Of a stretch of 7,067 bases of DNA, positions 6,475-7,067 are shown in pieces. The translations under genes and the position numbers were made by a program. Position 1 is the stretch's first letter, and every line of letters begins with the position of its first letter. Where the stretch lies: assembly GCA_009783675.1 (NCBI GenBank), contig WRDA01000070.1, positions 1 through 7,067 of the forward strand, given 5' to 3'. A model generated the notes under the pieces. That model had not been told where the DNA came from, did not search any database, and saw nothing but the letters and a program-made list of their open reading frames with translations. Source of the DNA: Symbiobacteriaceae bacterium (GTDB lineage Bacteria; Bacillota; JAAYKD01; WRDA01).

Positions 6475-6979
6475 AGATTTTAAGGCTGCTTATGATCGAC
6501 CCGGACGCATCATAGACGACGATATGTGTTTCGCCTTCGTTATCCAGGATCAGGTTGATTCGCTCGATGCCCTTAGAGTCCTTGAGACGTACTGCCAGGG
6601 ATCCATCGGGCTCCTTGCCGACGAAGAGCCGATCGCAGTTAGCATCTTTGGCATTCTCGCCACTGATCTTGTCATAAATTGTATAACCATAACGCCTGAT
6701 ACCGTTCTCTTCGCGAATCCCGGCCTGAACAGCCTGCTTATCGGACTTGCCGAAAGTCAGGGAGAGGTTTGATTCGTAAAAGCCAGGTGCGGTTTTGGCG
6801 CTCTGCAGGACCAGACCACCATACTCCTGACCATCGCAGTCGAAGAAAGCCATGCCCGAAGCCCCAGCAGGGAGGGTGGACGGCTGGCTGGCTGAGTTAT
6901 AGAGGCTGATGCGCAGGTCGCCATTAGTCTCGACGATATCTACTCGCTGGGCCTTTAGCATACTCAAAATGTCGCTCAT
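6473..6979 (-). CDS. Conserved protein of unknown function, tandem beta-repeat paralogue (short form)
   Basis: This is a 168-residue soluble protein, homologous along its whole length to the 212-residue neighbour. Matching segments are VDIVETNGDLRISLYN (13-28), GMAFFDCDGQEYGGLVL (42-58), RLFVGKEPDGSLAVRLKD (117-134) and LILDNEGETHIVVYDASG (143-160). It lacks three parts of the longer copy: the N-terminal extension, the MDGEDLLPGHRQ-type segment (replaced by about SQPSTLPAG, 31-39) and most of the charged helical insert. The TFDQYKNDQV motif has become TFGKSDKQAV (75-84). These changes suggest relaxed or altered selection on a duplicated copy, not a frameshift, because the frame is intact. ATG at 6979 is preceded 8 bases away by AGGAGG (6988-6993), and the previous gene ends 15 bases upstream. 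No signal peptide, membrane segment or catalytic motif is visible. The biological role is unknown. Confidence 0.8.
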   Translation of the reverse strand: MSDILSMLKAQRVDIVETNGDLRISLYNSASQPSTLPAGASGMAFFDCDGQEYGGLVLQSAKTAPGFYESNLSLTFGKSDKQAVQAGIREENGIRRYGYTIYDKISGENAKDANCDRLFVGKEPDGSLAVRLKDSKGIERINLILDNEGETHIVVYDASGSIISSLKI

Positions 6980-6994
6980 TGTCTTTGCCTCCTC

Positions 6995-7067
6995 TTAAAC
7001 CAGGGTTGCCACGACAGTGCCCGAAGCATCCAGCATCTCCAGATGGGGGTTGTCTTCGGCGTCTAAA
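6995..7067 (-). CDS. C-terminal end of a third tandem paralogue (cut by window edge)
   Basis: Only the last 23 codons and the TAA stop (6995-6997) are inside the window. The translated end is LDAEDNPHLEMLDASG followed by TVVATLV. It aligns without gaps to the C-termini of the two complete paralogues (LDNEGETHIVVYDASG and VDADGEPHLTIRDATG), so this is a third member of the same family rather than an unrelated gene. It ends 15 bases before the next start, on the same strand. The domain layout of the missing part, and whether further copies precede it, cannot be seen. Confidence 0.75.
   Translation of the reverse strand, partial: LDAEDNPHLEMLDASGTVVATLV

Noticed and set aside
5788..6772. Several plus-strand open frames of 77-104 codons opposite the paralogue genes
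   Set aside because: They overlap the paralogues in antisense. The minus-strand frames show homology among themselves, and the plus-strand frames do not.

Overview
All supported genes in this window lie on the minus strand, packed head to tail, so transcription runs from position 7067 down to position 1. Spacers are 11 to 65 bases and one pair overlaps. Almost every gene has a strong GGAGG-type ribosome-binding site, three use GTG starts, and base composition looks moderately GC-rich. The strong Shine-Dalgarno sites, the short Thr/Pro-rich lipoprotein linker and the protein types suggest a Bacillota (clostridial) or Chloroflexota bacterium. This is an inference, and no taxonomic marker gene is present.

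Upstream block (7067 to 5821): two complete genes and the 3' end of a third encode paralogous soluble proteins of a conserved family without known function. They are rich in short units of the type 'hydrophobic strand - D/N-x-G turn - hydrophobic strand'. The array continues past the window edge, so there are at least three copies.

Middle block (5755 to 2821): two predicted cytoplasmic metallohydrolases. The first is a 651-residue M28-type (DUF4910-like) aminopeptidase with an inserted PA-like domain and a C-terminal winged-helix-like tail. The second is an M14-family (succinylglutamate desuccinylase/aspartoacylase-like) enzyme whose GTG start lies inside the 3' end of the first gene.

Downstream block (2765 to 1): a peptide/nickel-type ABC importer, comprising a family-5 substrate-binding lipoprotein, a DppB-type permease and the first 58 codons of a DppC-type permease. 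The ATPase genes are not in the window and would be expected to the left of position 1. A small imperfect stem-loop lies between the binding-protein and permease genes.

Taken together the layout suggests an operon for uptake of a peptide or acyl/amino-acid conjugate and its breakdown inside the cell. The tandem paralogue array is a co-transcribed group of unknown role and is the least explained part of the window. No RNA genes, CRISPR arrays, insertion sequences or convincing rho-independent terminators were seen, and there is no gene-free stretch longer than 65 bases.
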